Shown: positions 32,093 through 33,805 of the stretch, one piece after another
How positions within the stretch are numbered: the stretch's first letter is position 1
Layout of the letters: each line of letters begins with the position of its first letter
From: Streptomyces sp. NRRL WC-3549
Lineage (GTDB): Bacteria > Actinomycetota > Actinomycetes > Streptomycetales > Streptomycetaceae
Assembly: GCF_000721935.1 (NCBI RefSeq)
Contig: NZ_KL585381.1
Span: 169,305-203,109 of the forward strand
DNA: 33,805 nucleotides
Reading direction: 5' to 3'
Made by a program: the position numbers and the translations under genes
The notes under the pieces: model-generated
Database searches by the model: none
Seen by the model: the letters and a program-made list of their open reading frames with translations, nothing else
Told to the model about the DNA's origin: nothing

Positions 32093-33805
32093 GTGGCCGA
32101 GGCGGCAGACTCCCAGGGGATGACTACCTCCCCTGCCCGCCGGTGGCTCCGGCGCACGGCCTCCCTGCTCGTCGGGGTGCCCCTGCTGGCGGGGCTCCTG
32201 ACCGGTCCCGCGGCCCTCCCGGCACAGGCTGTCGGCCCGGGCAAGGCACCCACCGGCTCCCGGACGGTCGCTGTGGCCCTGGACACACTCGCACCGAGCG
32301 CGCCTGTCGAAGGCGACACCCTGACGATCTCGGGCACGCTGACCAACAAGGGCAAGAAGACGGTCAAGGACGCCGAGGTCGATCTGCGCGTCGGCCCGAG
32401 GCTGTCCGGTCGCTCCGCGGTGGACGAGGCCGCCTCCCGCACCGGGTACCTGCCCGGCAGCGACCCGGCCGCGCTCGGCGACGCGTACACGCTGAAGGTC
32501 CCCGCGCTCGCTTCCGGTGTCAGCCAGGACTTCACCCTCACCGTCCCGGTGGACAAGCTGGGACTGGACGAGGAGGGCGTCTACCAGCTGGGGGTGTCCC
32601 TCACCGGCCAGACCTCCGAAGCCCCCTACGACCAGGTACTCGGCATTCAGCGGACCTTCCTGCCGTGGCAGCCCGAGGACACCGGTACCAAGACGAAGCT
32701 GACCTTCCTCTGGCCGCTGATCGCATCCGCGCACGTCACGGCCGAGACGGGCTCCGACGAGCAGCAGACCCCCGTCTTCGCCGACGACGACCTCGCCCTG
32801 GAACTCGCTCCCGGCGGCCGGCTGGAGCAGATGGTCTCGCTCGGCAGTGGACTTCCCGTGACATGGGTGATCGATCCGGACCTGCTGGCCTCGGTCGACG
32901 CCATGACGAAGAACTACCGGGTCAAGACCGGCGACACGACGGTCGCCGGAACGAACCAGGCCATCGCCCGGCAGTGGCTGACCTCGCTGCAGTCGGCGGT
33001 GAAGGACAGCACGGTGGTCGCCCTGCCCTTCGCCGATCCCGATCTCGCATCGATCGCCCACCGCGGCAAGAACGTCTCGGGCACGCTCAGCCATCTGCAG
33101 ACGGCGACCGAGGTGGCGGGCACGACGGTGGAGACCATCCTCCACGTGAAGCCGTCCACCGACTTCGCCTGGCCGGTCGACGGCGCGATCGATCCCTCCG
33201 TCGTCGACGTCGCCACCTCGGCCGGTGCGCACAAGGTCATCGCCAGGAGCGACAGTCTCGAGGAGACCGGCGGCCTGCCCTACACACCGACCGCGGCCCG
33301 GCCCGTCGGGGGCGGGACCACCGCCGTCGTCGCCGACCACCGGCTCTCGACCGCCTTCACGGGCGACCTGGCCAAGGCGGGCAGCTCGACCCTCGCCGTC
33401 CAGAAGTTCCTCGCCCAGACGCTGGCCCTGACCGAGCAGGAGCCCGACAAGGCCCGCAGCATCGTCGTGGCCCCGCAGCGGACGCCCACGGCCGCCCAGG
33501 CGCAGACGATGGCGCATGCCCTGCGGGCCCTCTCGGACGAGCGCTGGACCCAGCCGCTCGACCTGGTCGCGGCGGCCGGGGAGAAGCCCGACGCCCGCGC
33601 CACCACCAAGGTGCCCAAGGCCTCCGCCTATCCGAAGAAGCTCCGCCGCCAGGAGCTCCCCACCCAGGCCTTCCAGGACATCCGGTCGACGCAGGACTCG
33701 CTCAACAGTTTCCAGGTGATCCTCACCCAGCCCGAACGGGTGGTGACCCCGTTCGGGAACTCGGTCAACCGCGCCGTGTCCACGTCCTGGCGCGGCAGGC
33801 CGCTG
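32093..33805 (+). CDS. Secreted/membrane DUF6049-type protein (3' end outside window)
   Basis: 571 codons are present and the frame is open at the window edge. The GTG at 32093 is chosen for its GAGGGAC Shine-Dalgarno; ATGs at 32030 and 32120 are in frame. A Sec signal peptide has a basic region RRWLRR, hydrophobic core ASLLVGVPLLAGLLTGPAAL and likely cleavage after AQA. The mature part opens with a beta-rich domain (TLTISGTLTNKGKKTVKDAE) like an extracellular Ig-type fold. After a linker there is an alpha/beta region (VTWVIDPDLLASVD, VVALPFADPDLASIAH). In streptomycetes this gene lies between pcnA and the lipid II flippase gene murJ (mviN), suggesting an envelope role. It is divergent from pcnA. 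Confidence 0.8.
   Translation, partial: MAEAADSQGMTTSPARRWLRRTASLLVGVPLLAGLLTGPAALPAQAVGPGKAPTGSRTVAVALDTLAPSAPVEGDTLTISGTLTNKGKKTVKDAEVDLRVGPRLSGRSAVDEAASRTGYLPGSDPAALGDAYTLKVPALASGVSQDFTLTVPVDKLGLDEEGVYQLGVSLTGQTSEAPYDQVLGIQRTFLPWQPEDTGTKTKLTFLWPLIASAHVTAETGSDEQQTPVFADDDLALELAPGGRLEQMVSLGSGLPVTWVIDPDLLASVDAMTKNYRVKTGDTTVAGTNQAIARQWLTSLQSAVKDSTVVALPFADPDLASIAHRGKNVSGTLSHLQTATEVAGTTVETILHVKPSTDFAWPVDGAIDPSVVDVATSAGAHKVIARSDSLEETGGLPYTPTAARPVGGGTTAVVADHRLSTAFTGDLAKAGSSTLAVQKFLAQTLALTEQEPDKARSIVVAPQRTPTAAQAQTMAHALRALSDERWTQPLDLVAAAGEKPDARATTKVPKASAYPKKLRRQELPTQAFQDIRSTQDSLNSFQVILTQPERVVTPFGNSVNRAVSTSWRGRPL

Overview
The window is chromosomal DNA from a Streptomyces or very close relative. It is GC-rich throughout, many genes start with GTG, and it carries the Streptomyces-specific sporulation pair ssgA/ssgR. 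Gene order (thiC, ssgA, ssgR ... dnaB, MATE exporter, rplI-rpsR-ssb-rpsF, femX, GT87, class A PBP, PadR, inositol-1-phosphate synthase, MFS, pcnA, DUF6049) is the conserved arrangement close to the chromosomal origin in this genus, by recollection of S. coelicolor rather than a search. Four exact ParB-binding (parS) 14-mers and a DnaA-box cluster fit an origin-proximal position; oriC itself (dnaA/dnaN) is not in the window.

Layout. 1-2997: thiC (partial, behind a TPP riboswitch), a divergent YibE/F membrane protein and ssgA. 3099-6444: ssgR, which holds the only in-frame TTA codon I found in the window, then a small DUF5326 membrane protein, a cupin, a 4_2-type holin-like membrane protein and a Cys/Met-metabolism PLP enzyme. 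6689-10137 is a decay zone: pseudogenes of a LysR regulator, a MarR regulator and a winged-helix DNA-binding protein alternate with an intact Nudix hydrolase and a GNAT acetyltransferase. 10199-14069: serine beta-lactamase-like hydrolase, amidase, and a RibD/DHFR-like reductase. 14155-15630: replicative helicase dnaB, with DnaA boxes upstream.

16089-19902: MATE exporter facing the operon rpsF-ssb-rpsR-rplI (transcribed leftward), with a candidate S6:S18 autoregulatory leader before rpsF, and a small divergent membrane protein. 20087-26712 is a cell-envelope block: FemX-type peptidoglycan branching enzyme, an alanine-racemase-like PLP protein directly behind it, a GT87 polyprenyl-sugar mannosyltransferase, and a large class A penicillin-binding protein. 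27100-28948: PadR regulator with a clear promoter and palindromic operator, followed by inositol-1-phosphate synthase (inositol for mycothiol and phosphatidylinositol). 29081-33805: MFS transporter, two parS-centred perfect palindromes acting as a convergent terminator, CCA-adding enzyme, and the start of a secreted/membrane DUF6049 protein.

Most genes are core chromosome. The signals most worth checking are regulatory or architectural: parS sites built into terminators, DnaA boxes before dnaB, a TTA codon in ssgR next to an AdpA-type site before ssgA, the rpsF leader fold, and the FemX/racemase-like pair of unknown joint function. No mobile element, CRISPR array or clearly new multi-gene system was seen.
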